From assembly GCA_946479015.1 (NCBI GenBank), contig CAMLEQ010000252.1:1-5914 (forward strand): a DNA stretch of 5,914 bases, read 5' to 3'. The stretch is from an uncultured Gemmatimonadota bacterium. GTDB taxonomy: Bacteria; Gemmatimonadota; Gemmatimonadetes; Gemmatimonadales; Gemmatimonadaceae. How positions within the stretch are numbered: the first letter of the stretch is position 1; each line of letters opens with the position of its first letter. Position numbers and translations under genes: made by a program. The notes under the pieces were generated by a model that was not told the origin of the DNA, ran no database searches, and saw only the letters and a program-made list of their open reading frames with translations. Shown one piece after another: positions 1 through 5,914 of the stretch.

Positions 1-125
1 TTTTGCGCTTATCGGGGGGGGTTGGGGGGGCCGCGGGTTGGCGCGGGGGGCTTTTGGCGCCGCGGAACCCCCCCCCGACCCTCGTCCATCGTCCCCCTCT
101 ACGAGGCGGTTCCGGCGGCTCCGCG
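1..125. other. Noncoding tail downstream of fahA with G and C homopolymer runs
   Basis: No gene is supported here. On the plus strand there are runs of G8 (14-21), G7 (24-30), G3 (35-37) and G6 (45-50), and a C9 run at 68-76. The four G runs, with loops of 2, 4 and 7 nt, meet the usual pattern for a G-quadruplex on the strand that is template for the operon. The G6 and C9 runs could also pair as a weak hairpin, but no T tract follows on the minus strand, so I do not call an intrinsic terminator. Runs this long at a sequence edge are also where assembly length errors are common. Confidence 0.5.
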
Positions 126-1448
126 CTACCCCAGCGCCCCCACGACGAGCCCGCGACATTCTCCCAGCCCGATCCGGCGCGCGCCCTCCCGCTCGCACCA
201 GCCGCGGAGGATGACCTCATCACCATCCTCGAGGAACTTGCGCGTCTCCCCGCCGGGCAGCGCCAACGGCTGCGTCCCGCGCCACGTGCGCTCCTGGAGG
301 CATCCGCGCGACTCCTCGGTCTCCCCGGAGACGGTGCCGCTCGCGATCAGGTCGCCCGGTCGCAGGTTGCACCCATTGCTCGTGTGGTGCGTCAGCATCT
401 GCGCGAACGTCCAGTACATCCCCTCGAAGCCGCCGCGGCTCACGCGCATGGGAGGCGCGCCCGCCGCTCGCATCTTCGCCGAGGCGAGCCACACCTCGAG
501 CGTGATCGCGAACCCGCCGCGCGTCCGGTTCGCCGTGGAGGTGAGATACGGCAGCGGCTCCGGATCGCCGTTCGGGCGCTCGTACGCGGGAATGCGGAAG
601 GGCTCGAGCGCGTCGAGCGTGACCACCCATGGCGACACGGTGGTCGCGAAGTTCTTGGCCAGGAAGGGACCGAGCGGCTGGTACTCCCACGCCTGGATGT
701 CGCGCGCCGACCAGTCGTTCACGAGTCCCAGGCCGAACAGCCGTGCCTCCGCCTCCTCGAGAGGCACCGGCTCGCCGAGCGCGTTCTCGCCGGCGATCCA
801 CGCGCCGACTTCCAGCTCGTAGTCGAGCATCCGGCAGGGGCCGAACGCTGGGGCGTTCGCGTCCGCCGCCTTCGACTGCCCGCGTGGCCGCCGCACCGGC
901 GTACCGCTGGCGACGATCGAGGACGCGCGGCCGTGATAGCCGATGGGCACCCACTTGTAGTTCGGCAGGAGCGGATTGTCCGGACGGAACATGCTCCCGA
1001 TGTTCCTGGCGTGGTGGATGGAGGCGTAGAAATCCGTGTAGTCTCCGACCACCGCGGGCACGAACAGCTCCGACTCCGCCATCGGGATGAGCCATCGCTC
1101 GGCGGCGCGCGGATCGCGCGGTCGCGCGGCGCCGCGCTCCGAGAGCAGCGCACTCACCCGCGCGCGCAGCGAAGCCGCGGCGCCGCGGCCGAGTGCCATC
1201 AGGGCGTTCAGCGACGGCGCGGTACACGCTTCCGCCGCATCGGCGGCGGCGGCGTCGAAGACGCCATCGCGCACGCACGCGGCGACGTCCAGCACCGCAT
1301 CGCCGATCGCGATCCCGACGCGCGGCCGCTCGTCGCTCCCCGACCGCCGGAAGACGCCGAAGGGAAGATTCTGGATGGGGAAGTCGCTCCCGGGAGCGTT
1401 GGCGGAAGCCACCCAGGATGTCAGCTCCGGATCGTGCGTCTCGTTCAC
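126..1448 (-). CDS. fahA: Fumarylacetoacetase (fumarylacetoacetate hydrolase)
   Basis: Hydrolyses the C-C bond of 4-fumarylacetoacetate to fumarate and acetoacetate, the last step of cytosolic tyrosine/homogentisate breakdown. The 440-residue product has the full-length family layout: a small N-terminal domain (about 1-125, with [10 protein letters not shown] at 24-33) and the catalytic FAH fold after it. Active-site residues match mouse FAH with a near-constant offset (from memory): metal ligands D139 (in DYTDFY), E211 and E213 (in DYELE), and D245 (in NDWSARDIQ); catalytic H146, R249, Q252 and K265; and an acidic residue in GTVSGE near 376. The C-terminal [11 protein letters not shown] segment is also typical. 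The start is the GTG at 1446-1448, whose GTGA overlaps the stop of the upstream gene. The frame stays open further upstream, but that extension lies inside the neighbour and does not look like FAH. No Shine-Dalgarno is visible, so translation probably depends on coupling. It is the last gene of the operon; the stop is TAG. Confidence 0.97.
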   Translation of the reverse strand: MNETHDPELTSWVASANAPGSDFPIQNLPFGVFRRSGSDERPRVGIAIGDAVLDVAACVRDGVFDAAAADAAEACTAPSLNALMALGRGAAASLRARVSALLSERGAARPRDPRAAERWLIPMAESELFVPAVVGDYTDFYASIHHARNIGSMFRPDNPLLPNYKWVPIGYHGRASSIVASGTPVRRPRGQSKAADANAPAFGPCRMLDYELEVGAWIAGENALGEPVPLEEAEARLFGLGLVNDWSARDIQAWEYQPLGPFLAKNFATTVSPWVVTLDALEPFRIPAYERPNGDPEPLPYLTSTANRTRGGFAITLEVWLASAKMRAAGAPPMRVSRGGFEGMYWTFAQMLTHHTSNGCNLRPGDLIASGTVSGETEESRGCLQERTWRGTQPLALPGGETRKFLEDGDEVILRGWCEREGARRIGLGECRGLVVGALG

Positions 1449-2359
1449 GAGTGCGCTGGAAGAAGGGCGAGGTCGGTGAGATCGGCGATGGGCTCCGCGA
1501 AGGAGCACGAGCCGAAGGAGATGGCATGCTCGCGGCGGGTCCACTCCAGGCGGTCCGCGGCGATGTGCCGGCCACGCCAGGTGACGCCCCGTTCGTCGAA
1601 CGTGAAGGACGACGGGTCGCGCTCGTCGAGCAGTCGCTCGGCGTCGCTCCGCGCCATCCCGTCATGCAGCCACGCGGCAGCGAGGAAGACGTTCAGGAAG
1701 CCGAACATCACCCCCGTGGGGGCGTCGGCCTCGTACGAGAGGCGATGCACCGCGCGCAGTGGGTGGTGCAGGCCGGCGGTGGCCTTGAACGGCACCCGTT
1801 CGGCGGCGCAGGCGTCCAGGAAGCGGGCGAGCTCCGCGGGGGAGGGGAACGCCTCGGCGGTCACGCCGCCGGTGCGCACCTTCGCCCGCGCGCCCACCGC
1901 GCCGATGTGCCTGACGAGCTGCGACGGGTCGCTCGCGATGGGCACCTCGACGTAGAGCTCGACCGGCGCGGGGAAGGCGCGGCGCACGGCGTCGATCTCG
2001 GAGGGGGTGGACGCCTTCGCCTCCACCGCGTCGACCGCGAACCTGCCGCCATGTCGGTCCACGAAGCGGGCGATGGCCGCCGCGTCGGCGGCCGGATCGC
2101 TCCCCGCCAGCACGGAGAGGTGCCACGGATCGCGCGACGCGGCATCGGGAGAGATCGCGTCCACCGCGGCCGCCAGCTCATCGAGGCGCGCCACCGGCAC
2201 CACGAACCTCCCGAGCGCCCACGCGCCGGGCTCGCGGCGATGACGCACGTACATCGCCACGGCATCGGACATCGGCAGCTTCGCGGGGGGAAAGAGCCCC
2301 GCGTAATCCACCACGCCGCCGAGCAGCGCGCGCACGGAGCGGGAGGGGAGCGCGCTCAC
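1445..2359 (-). CDS. Conserved-looking protein of unknown function in the homogentisate operon
   Basis: I cannot assign a function to this 304-residue protein. It has no signal peptide or clear membrane segment and looks like a soluble cytosolic alpha/beta protein. Segments that look like family motifs are DYAGLFPP (18-25), [11 protein letters not shown] (49-59), VEVPI (138-141 region), AKVRTGG (159-165), [11 protein letters not shown] (190-200), GFLNVFLAA (220-228) and [10 protein letters not shown] (281-290). The alternating strands ending in K-x-R-T-G-G and F-K-A-T-A-G recall a TIM-barrel-like enzyme, which is inference. I recall similar uncharacterised proteins beside homogentisate genes in other high-GC bacteria, but could not check. 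It has only two cysteines, C184 and C285. The start is GTG at 2357-2359, forming a GTGA overlap with the acetoacetyl-CoA synthetase stop and preceded by GGAG at 8-nt spacing. Its own stop overlaps the fahA start in the same way, so it is probably co-translated with the pathway enzymes. Confidence 0.9.
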   Translation of the reverse strand: MSALPSRSVRALLGGVVDYAGLFPPAKLPMSDAVAMYVRHRREPGAWALGRFVVPVARLDELAAAVDAISPDAASRDPWHLSVLAGSDPAADAAAIARFVDRHGGRFAVDAVEAKASTPSEIDAVRRAFPAPVELYVEVPIASDPSQLVRHIGAVGARAKVRTGGVTAEAFPSPAELARFLDACAAERVPFKATAGLHHPLRAVHRLSYEADAPTGVMFGFLNVFLAAAWLHDGMARSDAERLLDERDPSSFTFDERGVTWRGRHIAADRLEWTRREHAISFGSCSFAEPIADLTDLALLPAHS

Positions 2360-4374
2360 TGGGCCAGCTCCGGGCGGTCGCGGAACAGCTCCAGCGACGC
2401 GGGGTTCGCGAGCGCGTCCGCGTTCTCCACCGGCCGGCCATGGATCATCGCGCGCACCGCGAGCTCGCTGATCTTGCCGCTGATCGTGCGCGGGATGTCG
2501 GCCACCTGCGCGATCACCTTCGGCACGTGATGGGGACTGGCGGCCTCGCGGATGCACCGCCGGATGCGCGCGCGGAGCGCGTCGTCCAGCACGAGCCCCT
2601 CGCGCAGGCGCACGAACAGCACCACCCGCACGTCGCCGCCGTCGCCGCCCGGCACGTCCTGCCCCACGACCACGCTCTCCAGCACCTCCTCGAGCTGCTC
2701 CACCTGCCGGTAGATCTCCGCCGTGCCGATGCGCACCCCGCCGGGGTTCAGCGTCGCGTCGCTGCGGCCGTAGATGATCATCCCGCCACGCACGGTGAGC
2801 TCGGCCCAGTCGCCGTGTCGCCACGCGTTGGGGTAGCTGTCGAAGTATGCAGCGTGATACCGCAACCCGTCGGGGTCGTTCCAGAAGCGCACCGGCATGC
2901 TGGGAAAGGGAGCCGTGCACACGAGCTCGCCCTGCTCCCCCACGACGCTGCGTCCCGCGTCGTCGTAGATCTCGACGCGCATGCCATAGCCGCGCGTCTG
3001 CAGCTCCCCGCGGTACACCGGCAGTGTCGGCTCGCCGAGGGCGAAGCAGGAGATGATGTCGGTGCCGCCGCTGATGCTGCTCAGGCGCACGTCGTACTTC
3101 ACGTCGCGATAGACGTAATCGAACCCTGGTTCGGCGAGCGGGCTTCCCGTGGAGAGGATGGCGCGCAGCGCGGACAGGTCGTGCGTGGTGCGCGGCGTGC
3201 TGCCCGCCTTCTCGGAGAGCGACAGCCACTTCGCACTCGTGCCGAAGACGTTGAGTCGCTCGCGCGACACCACGTCCCAGAGCACCGGCCGGCCATCGCG
3301 CATCGGGGCGCCGTCGTAGAGGACGACCGTGGCACCGACGGCGAGGCTCGAGACCAGCCAGTTCCACATCATCCACCCGGTGGTGGTGAAGTACATGATG
3401 CGGTCGCCGGCATGCAGGTCGGTGTGCAGCACGAGCTCCTTCAGGTGCTGGAGCAGCGTGCCCCCCGCGCCGTGCACCATGCACTTCGGGAGCCCGGTGG
3501 TGCCTGACGAGTACAGGATGTACACGGGGTGGTCGAACGGGAGGCGCTCGTACGCCGGCACGGGGTCCGGACCGCCGGCCTCGAGCAGCTCGCCCCACGA
3601 CATCATCTCCGGCGGCACGCCGTCCCCGAGATAGGGCACCACCACCACGCGCTCCACCGACGGGAGCGCCGCCGCGATCTCCCGCACGCGCGGCAGGCAG
3701 TCGATGCGCTTCCCCGCGTAGCGATAGCCGTCGGCGCACACCAGCACCCGCGGCGCGATCTGCCCGAACCGGTCCACCACCGCCGTCGCCCCGAAGTCGG
3801 GGGAGCAGGACGACCACACCGCGCCAACGCTGGTGGCGGCCAGCATCGCGATCACCGTCTCCGGCAGGTTGGGCAGGTAGCCGGCCACCCGGTCGCCCGC
3901 GCGCACGCCGAGCGCGCGCAGCCCCGCGGCGGCGCGCGCCACCTCCGCGCGGAGCTCGGCGTGCGTGATGGACCGCCCGCTCCCGAGCTCGTTCCAGAAC
4001 ACCAGCGCCTCGCGCCCGTCACCGTGACGCAACAGGTTCTCGGCGAAGTTGAGGCGCGCGCCGGGAAACCAGCGCGGCCCGAGCGCCGGGTCGGGAGGCG
4101 CCATCCGATCAAGCCCCACCGCCAGCTCCGCGCCGGTGAGCTCCGATGGCGCGCGGTCGGCGATCACGCCGCAGTACTCCCACACCGCGCGCCAGAAGTC
4201 GAGCCGGCAGTCCACCGACCACCGGTGCAGCGCGGCGTAGTCCGGCGCGCCATCGGCATTCACCGCGTCCGGCGCGCCGAGCGAGCGCGCGCGGCGCGCG
4301 AAATCGCCGAGCTGCGCGCGCGCGGCGCGCGCCGCTCCCGGGGTCCAGAGCGGCGCTTCCGAGTCCGTCGTCAT
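2356..4374 (-). CDS. aacS: Acetoacetyl-CoA synthetase (acetoacetate-CoA ligase)
   Basis: Activates acetoacetate with ATP and CoA to acetoacetyl-CoA, releasing AMP and PPi, so that thiolase can yield acetyl-CoA. The 672-residue length fits the family (about 650-670). It belongs to the ANL adenylating superfamily: N-terminal ACS-type domain with [14 protein letters not shown] (102-115), P-loop-like A3 motif [10 protein letters not shown] (288-297), A5 motif SGGTD (435-439), A7 motif HGDWAE (520-525), hinge-region [15 protein letters not shown] (536-550), and the A10 segment PRTISGK with catalytic lysine K634. The TGWMMWNWL (332-340) and [10 protein letters not shown] stretches favour acetoacetyl-CoA synthetase over acetyl- or propionyl-CoA synthetase. 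The start is ATG at 4372-4374, four bases after the aminotransferase stop; the frame extends 16 codons upstream but into the neighbour. The stop overlaps the next gene by 4 nt. Its place beside fahA fits recapture of the acetoacetate that fahA releases. Confidence 0.96.
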   Translation of the reverse strand: MTTDSEAPLWTPGAARAARAQLGDFARRARSLGAPDAVNADGAPDYAALHRWSVDCRLDFWRAVWEYCGVIADRAPSELTGAELAVGLDRMAPPDPALGPRWFPGARLNFAENLLRHGDGREALVFWNELGSGRSITHAELRAEVARAAAGLRALGVRAGDRVAGYLPNLPETVIAMLAATSVGAVWSSCSPDFGATAVVDRFGQIAPRVLVCADGYRYAGKRIDCLPRVREIAAALPSVERVVVVPYLGDGVPPEMMSWGELLEAGGPDPVPAYERLPFDHPVYILYSSGTTGLPKCMVHGAGGTLLQHLKELVLHTDLHAGDRIMYFTTTGWMMWNWLVSSLAVGATVVLYDGAPMRDGRPVLWDVVSRERLNVFGTSAKWLSLSEKAGSTPRTTHDLSALRAILSTGSPLAEPGFDYVYRDVKYDVRLSSISGGTDIISCFALGEPTLPVYRGELQTRGYGMRVEIYDDAGRSVVGEQGELVCTAPFPSMPVRFWNDPDGLRYHAAYFDSYPNAWRHGDWAELTVRGGMIIYGRSDATLNPGGVRIGTAEIYRQVEQLEEVLESVVVGQDVPGGDGGDVRVVLFVRLREGLVLDDALRARIRRCIREAASPHHVPKVIAQVADIPRTISGKISELAVRAMIHGRPVENADALANPASLELFRDRPELAQ
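2368..2371 (-). promoter_or_regulatory. Ribosome binding site deciding the GTG start of the unknown protein
   Basis: GGAG on the minus strand, inside the last codons of aacS, lies 8 nt upstream of the GTG at 2357-2359. It supports this GTG as the start rather than the later in-frame ATG at residue 30, which would remove the DYAGLFPP segment. None of the other three starts in the window has a site this well spaced. Confidence 0.55.
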
Positions 4375-4378
4375 GGCC

Positions 4379-5563
4379 TCAGCGCGCGGCGGCGACGGTG
4401 CGCGCGAGCACGCGGCCCGCACGCGCCGCGGCCTCGCGCAGTCGCTCGGGGGAGGTGGTGAGCGACACGCGGAAGAATCCCTCTCCGCCGTCGCCGAACG
4501 CCGAGCCGGGGATCACCACCACCCCCTCCTCCTCCATCAGCTCGTCGGCGAACGCGGCGCTCGCGATCCCCTCCGGCAGCGCCAGCCAGAGATACATCGT
4601 CGCCTTGGGCGTGTCGCCAGTGAACCCTGCCTCACGGAACGCCGCGATGGCGGCGTCACGGCGCTCGCGGAACGTCGCCACGTTCCCCGGCACGAACTCC
4701 GCCCAACTGTCGAGCGCCGCCGCGCCGGCGTACTGCACCGCGAGGAACGGGCCGGTGTCGATGAAGCTCTTCACCTTCGCCAGCGCCCCCACGAGCTCCG
4801 GCCGTCCGGTGGCCCAACCGATGCGGGCTCCCGTCATGTTGTACGTCTTGGAGAGGGAGTGGAACTCGAGTGCCACCTCCTCCGCGCCGTCGATCTCGAA
4901 GATGCTCGGCGGCCGATAGCCGTCGAAGGCCAGCTCGGAGTACGCGTTGTCGTACACCAGGAGCAGGTCGAGCTCGCGGCAGCGGCGCACCACGCGCTCC
5001 AGGTACTCGCGCGGCGCGACGGCCGCGGTGGGGTTGTTCGGGTAATTCAGGTAGAGCAGCCGCGCACGGCGCAGCACGTCCGCCGGGATCTCGTCCAGCT
5101 CCACGAGGAAGTTCGTGCGCGGCCGCAGCGGCACGTTGAACGGCGTCGCCTCGCTGAGCAGCGCGCCGCCGAGGTAGGAGAGGTAGCCCGGCTCCGGGAT
5201 GATCGCCACGTCCCCCTTCTGGAGGTACGCGAGCGCGAGGTGGGCGATCCCCTCCTTCGACCCGATCAGCGGCACCACCTGCGTGAACGGGTCCACCGTG
5301 AGGGCGAAGCGGGTGTGCATCCACCGCGCCACGGCCTCACGAAAGGCGGGAAGGCCGAGACCGAAGCCGTAGCGCCACAGGCTCGACTCCCCGGCGGCGC
5401 GCCGGAGCGCCTCCACCGCCGCCGGCGGCGGCGCGAGGTCGGCGTCGCCGGCGCCGAGATCGATGACGTCCATCCCGCGCGCGACGAGCTCCCGCTTCCT
5501 GGCGGGGATGCTCGCGAGCATGTACGTGGGAAGCGTACGGAAGCGGTCCGTGAGAGGCGGCAT
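4379..5563 (-). CDS. PLP-dependent class I/II aminotransferase, DapL-type
   Basis: A fold-type I aminotransferase of 394 residues, complete at both ends. Visible PLP-site features are GSKEGIAHL (101-109), aromatic-stacking PGY (Y127), NYPNNPT (173-179), cofactor D205 and Y208 in VYDNAYSE, Schiff-base lysine K239 in HSLSKTYNMTG, phosphate-binding R247 in GARIG, and the substrate-carboxylate arginine R365 in FFRVSL. The combination of GSKEGIAHL, FDGYRPPS and EFHSLSKTYNMTG is characteristic of LL-diaminopimelate aminotransferase (DapL) and close relatives. Automatic annotation would likely call it that. Its position between hmgA and aacS instead suggests amino-group removal from tyrosine or another aromatic amino acid; substrate specificity cannot be read from the sequence. 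The start ATG aligns with the usual DapL N-terminus (RFRTLPTYMLASI). No Shine-Dalgarno is evident, and a terminator-like hairpin ends only 16 nt upstream. The stop is 4 nt before aacS. Confidence 0.95.
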   Translation of the reverse strand: MPPLTDRFRTLPTYMLASIPARKRELVARGMDVIDLGAGDADLAPPPAAVEALRRAAGESSLWRYGFGLGLPAFREAVARWMHTRFALTVDPFTQVVPLIGSKEGIAHLALAYLQKGDVAIIPEPGYLSYLGGALLSEATPFNVPLRPRTNFLVELDEIPADVLRRARLLYLNYPNNPTAAVAPREYLERVVRRCRELDLLLVYDNAYSELAFDGYRPPSIFEIDGAEEVALEFHSLSKTYNMTGARIGWATGRPELVGALAKVKSFIDTGPFLAVQYAGAAALDSWAEFVPGNVATFRERRDAAIAAFREAGFTGDTPKATMYLWLALPEGIASAAFADELMEEEGVVVIPGSAFGDGGEGFFRVSLTTSPERLREAAARAGRVLARTVAAAR

Positions 5564-5567
5564 GCGT

Positions 5568-5606
5568 GAGAAAAGGAAACGGGCGGGGCGCCGCGCGCCC
5601 CGCCCG
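5568..5606 (-). terminator. Intrinsic terminator-like hairpin between hmgA and the aminotransferase gene
   Basis: Read on the minus strand, the hairpin begins five bases after the hmgA stop. A perfect GC-only stem pairs 5596-5606 with 5580-5590 (11 bp, or 12 bp with a 3-nt loop if 5595 pairs with 5591). It is followed directly by the T-rich tract TTTCCTTTTCTC (8 T in 12 bases). This has the form of a rho-independent terminator. The plus-strand side has no T tract, so it would act only in the direction of these genes. The T tract runs almost into the aminotransferase start (ATG at 5563), leaving no obvious room for a separate promoter in the 48-bp gap. Partial termination or a 3'-end-stabilising processing site is therefore as likely as complete termination. 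Confidence 0.75.
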
Positions 5607-5611
5607 AGAGT

Positions 5612-5914
5612 TCAGGTGGTGGGTGGATTGAACGCCGCGTGCTGGGCGTCGATCCACGACTTGTGGTACGCGGGATCCTCGATGGCCAGCGCCTGCTTCG
5701 CCACGTGGAGCGGGCGGAAGGTGTCCATCATCACCGCCAGCTCGTCGGTGGACTTCGCGCCGATCGACGCCTCCGCGCGCCCCGGGTGCGGGCCGTGCGG
5801 AATCCCGTCCGGGTGGTGCGTGATGCTGCCGAACTCGATCCCCTTGCGGCTCATGAACTCGCTCGAGGCGTAGTAGAGCACCTCGTCGGAGTCCACGTTG
5901 CTGTGGTTGTACGG
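5612..5914 (-). CDS. hmgA: Homogentisate 1,2-dioxygenase, C-terminal part (5' end outside window)
   Basis: The non-heme Fe(II) cupin dioxygenase that opens the homogentisate ring to 4-maleylacetoacetate. Only the last 100 residues are present; the frame stays open to the window edge with no start codon required. The fragment begins PYNHSN, followed by an acidic stretch (D8, D10, E11) and LYY, then SITHHPDGIPHGPHPG (30-45) and ASIGAKSTDELAVMMDTFRPL (48-68). This is the C-terminal cupin of bacterial homogentisate dioxygenases of the shorter, Bacillus/Deinococcus-like type. By analogy with the human enzyme (from memory), H4 and H40 are the two iron-binding histidines, with the same 36-residue spacing, and H34 matches an active-site histidine. 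The carboxylate ligand would be D10 or E11. The stop TGA lies just before the terminator-like hairpin. It is the first visible gene of the tyrosine-catabolism cluster. Confidence 0.94.
   Translation of the reverse strand, partial: PYNHSNVDSDEVLYYASSEFMSRKGIEFGSITHHPDGIPHGPHPGRAEASIGAKSTDELAVMMDTFRPLHVAKQALAIEDPAYHKSWIDAQHAAFNPPTT

Noticed and set aside
9..89. Small minus-strand frame of 26 codons with a purine-rich stretch (GAGGGGG) before its ATG, downstream of fahA
   Set aside because: The product is Pro/Arg/Gly-rich and is read through the G and C homopolymer runs, whose lengths are unreliable; nothing suggests conservation.
1449..1544. Upstream extension of fahA to an ATG at 1544
   Set aside because: The extra 32 residues are Arg/His-rich, lie wholly inside the unknown gene, and do not resemble the FAH N-terminus; the GTG at 1448 fits the coupled arrangement and family length.
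3..1955. Long plus-strand open frame of 650 codons opposite fahA and the unknown gene
   Set aside because: It is antisense to two well-supported genes, is very rich in Arg, Ala, Gly and His, and matches no family. Long spurious frames are expected opposite coding DNA at this GC content.
4285..4331. Two copies of a 16-nt alternating GC sequence (4285-4300 and 4316-4331)
   Set aside because: They fall inside the aacS N-terminal coding region and encode Ala/Arg-rich helix. Simple high-GC codon use explains them better than a functional repeat.
4375..4422. Upstream extension of aacS to an ATG at 4422
   Set aside because: The added 16 residues overlap the aminotransferase C-terminus and are low-complexity; the ATG at 4374 gives the normal family length.
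2440..5569. Several long plus-strand open frames (for example 2440-3507, 3529-4461, 4373-5569)
   Set aside because: All lie antisense to aacS and the aminotransferase, with low-complexity Arg/His/Ala composition and no recognisable domains.

Overview
The window is a GC-rich stretch (roughly 70% by eye) carrying five genes, all on the minus strand, so transcription runs from right to left. The genes and their bacterial sequence types suggest a free-living heterotrophic bacterium of the Gemmatimonadota/Acidobacteriota kind. That placement is inferred from composition and protein style, not proven. There are no mobile elements, RNA genes or CRISPR arrays.

In transcription order, from right to left: the 3' end of homogentisate 1,2-dioxygenase (hmgA, cut by the window edge); a hairpin plus T-rich tract resembling an intrinsic terminator; a class I/II PLP aminotransferase of the LL-diaminopimelate-aminotransferase (DapL) type; acetoacetyl-CoA synthetase; a 304-residue protein of unknown function; and fumarylacetoacetase (fahA). 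After the aminotransferase start the genes are packed very tightly: a 4-nt gap, then two successive 4-nt GTGA start/stop overlaps. This is a typical translationally coupled operon. The last 125 bases, downstream of fahA, are noncoding and rich in G and C runs.

Together the genes describe lower tyrosine/phenylalanine (homogentisate) catabolism. HmgA opens the homogentisate ring to maleylacetoacetate, FahA splits fumarylacetoacetate into fumarate and acetoacetate, and acetoacetyl-CoA synthetase activates the acetoacetate for thiolysis to acetyl-CoA. The aminotransferase could supply the first step (tyrosine to 4-hydroxyphenylpyruvate), although its sequence resembles DapL. The missing step in this window is maleylacetoacetate isomerase. 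The unknown protein sits exactly where such an enzyme would be useful and carries conserved-looking motifs, including a Cys in a GSCSF segment. It is the most interesting candidate here for an undescribed function, but that role is a hypothesis only.
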